16,805 bases of DNA from Candidatus Doudnabacteria bacterium. GTDB lineage: Bacteria > Patescibacteriota > Doudnabacteria > UBA920 > O2-02-FULL-48-8. The stretch's first letter is position 1. Each line of letters starts with the position of its first letter. Made by a program: the position numbers and the translations under genes. Shown here piece after piece: positions 7,930-14,257 of the stretch. The notes under the pieces are model-generated. The model saw only the letters and a list, made by a program, of their open reading frames with translations. It did no database searches and was not told the origin of the DNA. The stretch lies in the NCBI GenBank assembly GCA_016198045.1, contig JACQJI010000035.1:1-16805 (forward strand), given 5' to 3'.

Positions 7930-7955
7930 ATTCTACATTCTATATTCTACATTCC
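7924..7955 (-). repeat. Heptamer tract, right end of the S23 cassette
   Basis: On the minus strand the units read GGAATGT, AGAATAT, AGAATGT, AGAATAT and GGAA. The tract supplies the last codons and stop of pilD (GGA ATG TAG) and the start codon of the S23 fusion (ATG within AATATGGAA), so both gene ends lie inside repeat DNA. Confidence 0.85.
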
Positions 7956-8699
7956 AATTAAATCCAAATACCAAGCTAGAATTTTATCCCCATAAAGCAA
8001 GGTCATTATAGCAGAGGCCGACAAGAAAGTTCCAAACGGCAGCCTGGACGACAGCGCTTTGCGTCCGGCGGCGATCAGTATTAACCCAAGCAGCGCGCCG
8101 CCGAGGTACGCCAGCAACAAAACTATCAGGCTAAGATAACCAAACATGTTTCCCAGCACGAAGCCAAACTTTATGTCCCCCATGCCAATCCACCGGCCCG
8201 AAGACAAAAAGTACTGCAGCAGAAAGAATGCGGCAAACCCAGCGCCCATCAGCAATCCTTCGGCCAACTTTCCCTGATAGATGTTGTAGCCAAGACTGAT
8301 CGCAAATAATAAAACCAAAACCTTGTCCAAAATAAGATAGTGCTTGTAATCATAGACAGCGATGAGAATGAAAAAACAAGCAAAGATTGCCTGAAACCAA
8401 AGCTCCATATTCCATATTCCATATTCCATATTCCAAAACAAAAGAACAAAAACTAGCGCCGTGGCTAGCTCTATTATCGGGTATTGCCAGGAGATTTTAG
8501 AACGACAATACCGGCAGCGGCCTTTGAGGAATAGAAAACTCAGCACCGGGACCAAATCCCAGATACCCAGGACATGCTTGCAGTTCGGACACTTGGAGCG
8601 ATCAAATAAAATTGACTGTCCTGAATGCAAACGAAAAATGGCAGCGTTGAGAAAGCTGCCGATGATTAGACCGGAAACGATAACGATGACAATAACCAT
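7947..8699 (-). CDS. pilD: Type IV prepilin peptidase PilD
   Basis: This 250-residue polytopic membrane protein is an A24 aspartyl protease that cleaves prepilin leaders after glycine on the cytoplasmic face and usually N-methylates the new N-terminus. The N-terminal domain has the paired zinc cysteines C37xxC40 and C62xxC65. The catalytic aspartates are D117 (AVYDYKHYLI) and D175 in the GMGD motif, so both activities look intact. Residues about 89-99 (WNMEYGIWNME) are encoded by a heptamer array and lie between membrane segments; they are not part of the normal family pattern. It starts 3 bases after the second pilin's stop and ends within the right cassette tract. Its substrates are presumably the three pilins nearby. 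Confidence 0.95.
   Translation of the reverse strand: MVIVIVIVSGLIIGSFLNAAIFRLHSGQSILFDRSKCPNCKHVLGIWDLVPVLSFLFLKGRCRYCRSKISWQYPIIELATALVFVLLFWNMEYGIWNMELWFQAIFACFFILIAVYDYKHYLILDKVLVLLFAISLGYNIYQGKLAEGLLMGAGFAAFFLLQYFLSSGRWIGMGDIKFGFVLGNMFGYLSLIVLLLAYLGGALLGLILIAAGRKALSSRLPFGTFLSASAIMTLLYGDKILAWYLDLIGM
8404..8435 (-). repeat. Perfect heptamer array inside pilD
   Basis: Four perfect tandem TCCATAT units (plus strand) plus a partial TCCA occupy 8404-8435. Read in frame, three units make a 7-residue period, giving the repeated WNMEYGI. Gain or loss of one unit would shift the pilD frame. The motif is the same family as the tracts flanking the S23 cassette. Confidence 0.9.
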
Positions 8700-8702
8700 G
8701 AC

Positions 8703-9167
8703 TTAGAACGGCGGAGTGGTGGTAATTCCCCGGGGACTCAGATAGTAAACTCCCGCCGGCCCGATAGTGGTAGCTCCTTCAGTGGTGAATTCCAGCTTAT
8801 AGTCGGAATAAACCGTGGTTGCGCAGCCAGTGGTCGAATTGCCGCCTTGCGTGTAAGCGTAAACCTGGGCAGCGGTGGGGTCCTGCGGCGGCTTCACCGT
8901 ATTTTGTCCGGAACAGGTCAAAAAAGCGCTGGCGCTTTGGGCGGTATTCCAATCTGCGGTGGAAGGATAACCAGAAGCCACATTGTAGTGGACGTCCAGT
9001 CCGGATTTAACTTGCTGAACGTCTGACAGCCTGCGGGCGTCGCGGGCGCGGATCCGGGCATTGCCCATGCCCACCAGAATCGCCGAAGAAAGCAAGCCGA
9101 TGATGGCCACGACGACCAAAAGCTCGATCAGAGTGAAGCCTTGTTGTGTTTGTCGTTTTAAGTCCAC
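8703..9167 (-). CDS. Type IV pilin (second pilin)
   Basis: This small pilin has a typical prepilin N-terminus: basic leader DLKRQTQQG, then FTLIELLVVVAIIGLLSSAI with Glu at +5, an amphipathic helix (NARIRARDARRLSDVQQVKS) and a globular part with two cysteines (TCSG, TGCA) that could form a disulfide. PilD would cleave it and PilB/PilC would assemble it. I chose the GTG at 9167 because GGGAG lies 7 bases upstream and it gives a leader of normal length. A GTG at 9185 in the same frame would add MLGRSL but has a poor ribosome site. It lies between the first pilin and pilD. Whether it is major or minor cannot be told from sequence. Confidence 0.9.
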   Translation of the reverse strand: MDLKRQTQQGFTLIELLVVVAIIGLLSSAILVGMGNARIRARDARRLSDVQQVKSGLDVHYNVASGYPSTADWNTAQSASAFLTCSGQNTVKPPQDPTAAQVYAYTQGGNSTTGCATTVYSDYKLEFTTEGATTIGPAGVYYLSPRGITTTPPF

Positions 9168-9172
9168 AAGAC

Positions 9173-9199
9173 TTCTCCCGAGCACCCCACTCAGGAGAA
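9173..9199 (-). promoter_or_regulatory. Hairpin that covers the ribosome binding site of the second pilin
   Basis: TTCTCCTGAG (9199-9190) can pair with CTCGGGAGAA (9182-9173) on the minus strand, giving ten pairs with one G-U and a 7-base loop. The 3' arm contains the GGGAG that would serve the GTG at 9167, and the alternative GTG at 9185 lies in the loop. No U-run follows, so it does not look like a terminator. It may damp translation of this pilin relative to the first. Confidence 0.5.
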
Positions 9200-9218
9200 A
9201 AATCTAGACTTAAAGCTT

Positions 9219-9701
9219 CTAGTTAATTCCAGTTGGCCTGGCAGTATGGGCACCCTGAGCATAACCACCAGTGATAGATCCCAGACAGAAACTGACCTGA
9301 TAAAAGGCCGGTGCGGTAGCATCGTCCGCAGTATCACCAGCGTTTCTACCCTGATAGAGGTAAGGGTTGTTAGCGGACGTGCAACCACCGTCTTCGGGGG
9401 TTGGGGCTGTGGGCCAAGCCACCATGTAGGTATTGAACGCCGGGGTACCGCTGGTCATGGTGGGGGTAGCGCCTCCGTCGTCCGGATAGCTGCTGGTAGC
9501 CTGGTCATTGTAGAAAAGTTCCAGCGCGGTCTGGATTTGCCTGATGTCTGCCAGCCTCCGGGAGTCTCTGGCTTTGGAACGAGCGGAGTTGAGGGATACC
9601 AGCACCACCGCAGCCAGAATTCCGATAATGGCAATCACTACCAAAAGCTCAATAAGGGTAAATCCCTTTTGATATTTGGTATTTGATATTTGATATTTCA
9701 A
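9219..9701 (-). CDS. Type IV pilin (first pilin, probable major subunit)
   Basis: This 160-residue pilin has a 13-residue leader ending QKG, then FTLIELLVVIAIIGILAAVV with Glu at +5, a helix (NSARSKARDSRRLADIRQIQ) and a C-terminal domain with two cysteines (GGCTS and SFCLG) that suggest a disulfide-bonded loop. The start is a TTG at 9701, supported by AGGGGGTG ending 6 bases upstream. Almost the whole leader (KYQISNTKYQ) is encoded by four AAATATC-type heptamers. It has the best ribosome site of the three pilins and is the first after pilC, so it is the best candidate for the major subunit; that ranking is inference. Confidence 0.93.
   Translation of the reverse strand: MKYQISNTKYQKGFTLIELLVVIAIIGILAAVVLVSLNSARSKARDSRRLADIRQIQTALELFYNDQATSSYPDDGGATPTMTSGTPAFNTYMVAWPTAPTPEDGGCTSANNPYLYQGRNAGDTADDATAPAFYQVSFCLGSITGGYAQGAHTARPTGIN
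9671..9698 (-). repeat. Heptamer array encoding the first pilin's leader
   Basis: On the minus strand, directly after the TTG start, there are four tandem units AAATATC, AAATATC, AAATACC, AAATATC. They run up to the AAAAGG that encodes the end of the leader. The array is not a multiple of 3 per unit, so changes in unit number would put the start codon out of frame with the pilin. Confidence 0.88.
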
Positions 9702-9733
9702 TTATTTCACCCCCTCTCAGTACAGAGAAAGTT

Positions 9734-9780
9734 AGCCAATGAGAAGACCAGGCGCCTGAAAAGCCGTCTCCTTATTGGCT
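9734..9780 (-). promoter_or_regulatory. Long hairpin in the pilC-pilin gap
   Basis: AGCCAATGAGAAGAC (9734-9748) pairs with GTCTCCTTATTGGCT (9766-9780), with 13 of 15 positions complementary. The loop holds the 10-base palindrome CAGGCGCCTG. A T-run follows only on the plus strand, where no gene is present; on the minus strand the hairpin precedes the pilin genes. It may be a processing or stabilising structure at the 5' side of the pilin message, or a leaky attenuator after pilC. Confidence 0.5.
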
Positions 9781-9814
9781 ATTTTTTCCTGTTATTTTTT
9801 GTGTCATCTATCAA

Positions 9815-11017
9815 CTATGCTGTACCGGCTAAATTATATATCGGCAATAAAATTCCTGCAACCATCACGGCCACCGCCAGACCCAACAAAATCATAATCA
9901 AAGGCTCGATCAGGGTGGTTAGGGCGCTCAGCAATCCCTCGACTTCCTTTTCATAAAAAGACGCGAGTTTGTCCATGATTTCCCGCAGTTTCCCGGTCGA
10001 TTCCCCGATTTGCGTCATTTGGATCAGGACCGCCGGGACTTCCCTGTGGCTGGACAGAGCGCTGGCTATGGTTTTCCCGTTTCGGACCTCTTTGGCCGCG
10101 TCCAAAATCAAATCTTTATAAATCTGGTTGCCGACTATGTCCGCCACCGCCTCCAACGCCTTGACAATAGGAATGCCGCCGGCCACGAGGGTCGCGAGGT
10201 TTCGGGCGAAGCGCGACATGTAGATGTTTTTGGAAAGCCGGCCAAATATCGGGGCGTTTATCTTGGCATAATCGATCAGGTGCCTGCCCGAGACCGAACG
10301 GGCGTAGAACCGAAAACCAACAACCAATCCAACCAAGCCCGCGATGAGCAGCCAGAGATAATGCTGGACTAAGTTGGTGGCCCCGATAAGAATCCTCGTG
10401 GTAAACGGCAGCTCCACCGCCGATTCCTGAAGAATCGAAACCAGCGGGGGCAGGACGTAAATAAACATCAAGATGCCCACGACCAGCAGTGTCAGGACGA
10501 TAAAAATCGGGTAGATCAAAGCGCCGATAACTTTGGACCGCAAGTCATAATCTTTCTCCAGCTGGTTAGCCAGATAAACCAAAGCCTCGTCCAAGCTGCC
10601 GGAGAGCTCTCCGGATTTAACCAGGCTGATATACAAGCTGTTAAAAACGTCAGGGTACGCGCTCAAAGCCGAGGACAGGCTGTTGCCGCTTTCGACTTTT
10701 TCCGTGATTTCATCGATTATCTTCTGAAATTTCTTGGACGAAACCTGCAGCCTCATGATTCGGAGGGCTTGCACGATCGGAACCTTGGCGTTGATCAGGG
10801 TCGCCAGCTGCCGGCTGAATAAGACAATGTCTTTGAGTGAAATTCTTTCTAAAAATGTAATGTTGCCGAATAAATTCAACTGGGTGTTGGGGAAAACTTT
10901 GATCACGGTCAGCCCGTGCTGTCCCAAAATCTCAAAAGCGCTGGATTCACTGGCAGCTTCCACTGTTCCAGCCTTGAGCACTCCTTGTTTGTCGCGCGCT
11001 TGATAAGCAAACTCCAT
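9815..11017 (-). CDS. pilC: Type IV pilus inner-membrane platform protein PilC
   Basis: This 400-residue T2SSF-family protein anchors the pilus motor in the membrane and couples PilB/PilT movements to pilin insertion or removal. The N-terminal MEFAYQARDKQGVLKAGTVEA is typical. Two T2SSF repeats follow, each with a cytoplasmic helical bundle and membrane helices (about 167-190, 221-236 and a C-terminal helix near 370-393). Family motifs include LATLINAKVPIVQAL and, in the second repeat, NLATLVAGGIPIVKALEA, with SGELSGSLDEAL and IGESTGKLREIM closing the repeats. The length is normal. It begins 51 bases after pilT, behind a repeat-rich spacer, with no clear Shine-Dalgarno. Confidence 0.96.
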   Translation of the reverse strand: MEFAYQARDKQGVLKAGTVEAASESSAFEILGQHGLTVIKVFPNTQLNLFGNITFLERISLKDIVLFSRQLATLINAKVPIVQALRIMRLQVSSKKFQKIIDEITEKVESGNSLSSALSAYPDVFNSLYISLVKSGELSGSLDEALVYLANQLEKDYDLRSKVIGALIYPIFIVLTLLVVGILMFIYVLPPLVSILQESAVELPFTTRILIGATNLVQHYLWLLIAGLVGLVVGFRFYARSVSGRHLIDYAKINAPIFGRLSKNIYMSRFARNLATLVAGGIPIVKALEAVADIVGNQIYKDLILDAAKEVRNGKTIASALSSHREVPAVLIQMTQIGESTGKLREIMDKLASFYEKEVEGLLSALTTLIEPLIMILLGLAVAVMVAGILLPIYNLAGTA

Positions 11018-11022
11018 AGCTT

Positions 11023-11066
11023 TACTAATTACTAATATTTACGAAATTACGAATCTTAATTCGTAA
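11023..11066 (-). repeat. Repeat-rich pilT-pilC spacer with perfect hairpin
   Basis: The 51-base spacer contains TTACGAAT-TAAG-ATTCGTAA (11066-11047 on the minus strand), a perfect 8-bp stem with a 4-base loop. Nearer pilC it contains two tandem ATTAGTA heptamers (11036-11023). It resembles the other short AT-rich arrays at gene borders here. The hairpin is weak in GC and has no U-run of terminator quality. Confidence 0.6.
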
Positions 11067-11068
11067 AA

Positions 11069-12145
11069 CTATCTGCGAAGCAGACCGTCAAATGTATCAT
11101 GATCGGTAACGTATGGCAGCACGGCCTCCACTTGGACCGTGTTTGATCTTACAACCTCTGCCAAGCTTTTGTCCAAAGCCACCATCCCGGCGGAACCCGA
11201 AGTGTGGATGATATTGGGCAGTTCGTAAGTTTTGCCTTCCCGAATGACGTTGGCCACCGCGTTATTGGTGACCATGATCTCGACTGCCGGCACGCGGCCG
11301 CCGCCGATTTTCGGCAGCAGGCGCTGGGAGACCACGCCAATCAAAATGCTGGCTAACTGGGCGCGGATTTGATTTTGCTGGTAGGCCGGAAACACGTCGA
11401 TAATCCGGTCAATGGTCTGGGCGGCATTGTTGGTATGCAGCGTGGCAAATACCAAATGCCCGGTTTCCGCAATCGTGATCGTGGTGGCGATGGACTCCAA
11501 ATCCCGCATTTCCCCGACCAAGACGACATCGGCGTCTTCCCGCAGCACAGACCTTAAGGCCTTGCCGAAAGACTTGGTGTCTTGGCCGACTTCGCGCTGG
11601 TTGATGAAAGATTTGTCCTGGATGTAAACTTACTCAATCGGATCCTCGATCGTCACGATGTGTTCGGCCCGGCTGTGGTTGACCAAATCGATGAGCGCGG
11701 CCAGCGTGGTGGACTTGCCGTGTCCAGTGGGGCCCACCACCAAAACCAGGCCTTGCGCGTAATCAATGAAGCTTTTGATGCTGGGCGGCAGATTGAGCTG
11801 TTCGATGGTTCGAATTTTGTTGGGGATCAGCCTTAAGGCGGCGGCGGGATAGCCTTTCTGATAATAAGCGTTGACGCGGAACCTGAGGTTGTCCTTAAAC
11901 GAAAACGAAAAATCAAGCTCTTTGTCCTCTCTGAATTCTTTCTTTTTCTCTTCGGCGTCCAGCAAGACGTCCAGCATGCCCGCAATCACGTTGCCGGACA
12001 GCACGTCGTAGTCCTTCAATTCCAGAAGCTTGCTGTCCACCCTGATGGCCGGCGGTTTGCCGGCGACTAAGTGCAAATCAGACGCGCCCCGCTCCAAAAC
12101 CACCATCAATAATTTGTTGACTTCCAACTCGGTCGATTTATACAT
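11069..12145 (-). pseudogene. pilT: Pilus retraction ATPase PilT interrupted by one in-frame TAA
   Basis: PilT hexamers power pilus retraction. The frame from ATG 12145 encodes the N-terminal domain (GASDLHLVAGKPPAIR), Walker A (GPTGHGKSTT, residues 138-147, with His instead of the usual Ser) and EDPIE, then meets TAA at 11632-11630 (codon 172), where PilT normally has Tyr (EDPIEY). Translation past the TAA stays in the same frame and gives VYIQDKSFINQREVGQDT, Walker B (DVVLVGEMRD) and the His box (TGHLVFATLHTN) to a stop at 11069. The gene would be 358 residues, normal for PilT, so this is a single nonsense codon without frameshift. A restart at the GTG at 11548 is possible but poorly supported. 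The start overlaps the upstream gene by 8 bases. It could be a real mutation, population variant or base-call error. Confidence 0.88.
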
Positions 12146-12488
12146 AATGTAAAACGTGATCAATTAATAGTTGCGGGCTGGAGCTGGTCGTGGCTAGCCA
12201 GGCGTTGGCGCCCAGATTTAAAGCTTCGGGGACAAACTCTTGTTTGCTAAAAAAGATAAACACGCTGGACGTCGTGGGCGGATAACTTCGGACAAACTTG
12301 ACCAGGGCGCGGCCGGACAGGAGCGGCAAATCATACTCGCTGATCACAATCTTCGGCTTATGTCGCCTGACTTTGCGCACGGCCGACAAGCCGTCGATCG
12401 CCCGGTGAACCTGGAAATACTGGCTGAGCTTGGTCGAACACAGATCCGTCAGCTTGTCGTCGGTGTGGACGAATAACAAGTCAGTCAT
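12138..12488 (-). CDS. Degenerate receiver-domain (pseudo-response-regulator) protein
   Basis: This stand-alone 116-residue receiver-like domain has no output domain. The secondary-structure pattern fits CheY (LLFVHTDD, KPKIVISEYDLPLLSGRALVKFVR, SSVFIFFSKQEF, EALNLGANAWLATT). The key residues do not: the phosphoacceptor Asp aligns with Glu51, the acidic pocket pair with His8/Thr9, and the invariant Lys with Thr100/Thr101. It therefore probably cannot be phosphorylated normally and may act as a fixed-state or protein-binding module. It starts at ATG 12488 within the TGATG overlap with pilB and runs into pilT, so it is probably co-translated with the two motors and may regulate them. Confidence 0.75.
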   Translation of the reverse strand: MTDLLFVHTDDKLTDLCSTKLSQYFQVHRAIDGLSAVRKVRRHKPKIVISEYDLPLLSGRALVKFVRSYPPTTSSVFIFFSKQEFVPEALNLGANAWLATTSSSPQLLIDHVLHYV

Positions 12489-14248
12489 CAATCTCCTTCC
12501 TTGGTCGCTCGCACGACTTCCTCAACGGTCGTCAAACCACTTAAGGCTTTAATGATCCCGTCTTGCCTCATCAGAATCATGCCTTCTTTGATGGCCTGCT
12601 CCAGTATGGCCGACTCGAGCGAGCGCTGGCTGATTAAGATTTGGATCGGTTTGGTGACTGGCAACACTTCGTAAATTCCGATTCTGCCCCGAAAGCCGGT
12701 GTTGTTGCAAACCGGGCACCCTCTCCCGACAAAAACTTTCAGATTTTTTTTATCGATCCCTTTCAACTCTTCTTCCGGAATGCCGGCCAGCTCCTGCTTG
12801 ACAATCTGGACGATCGAGGGAGTGGCTTCCTGTTCGGTTTTGCACTTCTCGCAGACTTTTCGCACCAGCCGCTGGGCGGCCAGCAAATTTACCGAGGCGG
12901 TAAGCAGAAAAGGTTCGATGCCCATATCGATCAATCGCGGGATGGCCCCGACTGCGCTGTTGGTGTGCAGAGTGGAAAAAACCAAATGGCCGGTGAGCGC
13001 GGAGTTGACCGCCAGCTCGGCGGTCTCTTTGTCGCGAATTTCTCCGACCATAATAATGTTGGGGTCTTGCCGCAAAATTGAACGCAGGCCCGAAGCAAAG
13101 CTTAGGCCGATTTCCGGGCGGATCTGCGCTTGATTCACCCCGTCAATGAAGTACTCCACCGGGTCTTCCAGAGTCACGATATTGACCCCGGGCTTGTTGA
13201 GCATGCTGAGCACGGAATACAGCGTGGTGGATTTGCCGCTGCCAGTAGGGCCGGTTACCAAAAACATCCCGTACGGGCGCCTGATCGACTCCTCCACAAT
13301 CGCCAGCCGTTTGCCGGAAAGCCCAAGTTCCGAAAGGCTCGGAGCCCCGGTGGATTTGTCCAAAATTCGAAGCACAATTTTTTCGCCGACCACGGTTGGA
13401 AAAGTCGAAACCCGAAAATCAATAGACTTGTCTTCCAAACCAACATGGAATCGCCCGTCCTGGGGCAGGCGCTGCTCGTCAATTTTTAAATTAGACAAAA
13501 TTTTGATTCTGGAAATAATCGCGGCATGCACGGTTTTGGGCAAAATCAAGGAGCTGTGCAAAATTCCGTCGATCCGGTACCGGACCCGCAAATCCTCTTC
13601 CGACGGCTCGATGTGGATGTCAGAAGCCCGGCCTTCGACGGCGTGACGAATGATCACATCGACTATTTTCGAGATCGGCGCTTCATCGACGATCTTCTGC
13701 TCGGTTTCCTCCGGTTCTGCCGCGACTTTGGTTTTCTTTTTTTCCTTTTCTTGCTCAACTTCCTTCAGCGCCGCCGAAACTTCTTTGGTGATGTTTCCCG
13801 ACCTTCGGAACACGGATTGGAAGCTGGAATAGGAGGTGATGTATAATTCGATTTTATATTTATTTTTCTGGGCCAAGAATTCCAAAGCCTCCAGCGCGGC
13901 CAAATCAGTCGGGTCGGCCAGCGCAACCTTGAGCACGTTGTTGTCGAACTCAAACGGAACAAATTTATAGGTGGAGATGTTGTCCTTGGAGGTAATGTTG
14001 ATGACCTCCTTTTTGACGGTCTTGCTGCGCAAGTCAACATACGGCAAATTAAAAAAAAGCCCGCGTGCTTGAGTCAGTTGTTCCTCAGTCAGATATTTCT
14101 CGTTGATCAGGTAATCAAACAAGTTCCGGTGCGTCATCGCGCTCTCGGCGCGCGCCTTGGACATCTCTTCCTTGGTCAAAAAGCCTTTTTCGACCAAAAA
14201 GTCGTCAAAGGTCCAGATCGCGGTTTTTGATTTGCTTACGACAGCCAT
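12488..14248 (-). CDS. pilB: Type IV pilus extension ATPase PilB
   Basis: This 586-residue cytoplasmic hexameric ATPase drives pilin assembly through PilC. It has an MshEN/T2SSE N-terminal domain (about 10-150), a charged Lys/Glu linker (about 158-185) and the GspE core. Motifs are intact: ASDIHIEP (about 208-215), Walker A GPTGSGKSTT (333-342), Asp box EDPVEY (361-366), Walker B DPNIIMVGEIRD (395-406), His box TGHLVFSTLHTN (419-430) and the zinc cysteines C466xxC469 and C511xxC514. Length is normal. It starts 9 bases after the upstream gene's TAG and ends in TGA overlapping the next start by one base. In contrast to pilT it shows no damage. Confidence 0.97.
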   Translation of the reverse strand: MAVVSKSKTAIWTFDDFLVEKGFLTKEEMSKARAESAMTHRNLFDYLINEKYLTEEQLTQARGLFFNLPYVDLRSKTVKKEVINITSKDNISTYKFVPFEFDNNVLKVALADPTDLAALEALEFLAQKNKYKIELYITSYSSFQSVFRRSGNITKEVSAALKEVEQEKEKKKTKVAAEPEETEQKIVDEAPISKIVDVIIRHAVEGRASDIHIEPSEEDLRVRYRIDGILHSSLILPKTVHAAIISRIKILSNLKIDEQRLPQDGRFHVGLEDKSIDFRVSTFPTVVGEKIVLRILDKSTGAPSLSELGLSGKRLAIVEESIRRPYGMFLVTGPTGSGKSTTLYSVLSMLNKPGVNIVTLEDPVEYFIDGVNQAQIRPEIGLSFASGLRSILRQDPNIIMVGEIRDKETAELAVNSALTGHLVFSTLHTNSAVGAIPRLIDMGIEPFLLTASVNLLAAQRLVRKVCEKCKTEQEATPSIVQIVKQELAGIPEEELKGIDKKNLKVFVGRGCPVCNNTGFRGRIGIYEVLPVTKPIQILISQRSLESAILEQAIKEGMILMRQDGIIKALSGLTTVEEVVRATKEGD

Positions 14249-14257
14249 TCGCGTTGA

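Larger units (their letters stand above)
7525..7955 (-). mobile_element. S23 cassette bounded by inverted heptamer tracts (IVS-like insertion)
   Basis: A 430-base AT-rich segment encoding the S23 domain lies between two heptamer tracts. The left tract (7525-7554, plus strand) is built of GGAATAT/GGAATGT units. The right tract (7924-7955) has the opposite orientation (TTCCATA/TTCTACA units). The left tract and the reverse complement of the right one match at 24 of 30 positions. This resembles 23S rRNA intervening sequences, which carry S23 genes between complementary ends, but here it sits at a pilD/minor pilin junction. No transposase or clear target duplication is visible. Confidence 0.5.

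Noticed and set aside
7525..7955. A diversity-generating retroelement, because S23-like four-helix bundles resemble the Avd accessory protein.
   Set aside because: No reverse transcriptase, template repeat or adenine-biased variable repeat is present, and the sequence follows the S23 pattern.
8404..8435. A CRISPR array.
   Set aside because: The units are 7 bases, directly tandem, without spacers and inside a coding frame.
9734..9790. Rho-independent terminator on the plus strand (hairpin followed by ATTTTTTCC).
   Set aside because: There is no convincing plus-strand gene upstream to terminate, so I list only the hairpin with an uncertain role on the minus strand.
9781..9815. A separate promoter for the pilin genes (TTGATA near 9813).
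   Set aside because: No acceptable -10 lies at the right spacing; too weak to list.
11069..11548. Two separate functional half-genes of pilT restarting at GTG 11548.
   Set aside because: The frame is continuous, the 25 or so codons between TAA and this GTG encode conserved PilT residues, and the restart site has only a weak AAGG at too short a spacing.
11630..11632. Recoding of TAA as an amino acid (Tyr) in pilT.
   Set aside because: TAA acts as a normal stop for the RHS gene, second pilin, minor pilin fusion, pilM and the receiver gene; a single exceptional codon is better explained by mutation or base error.
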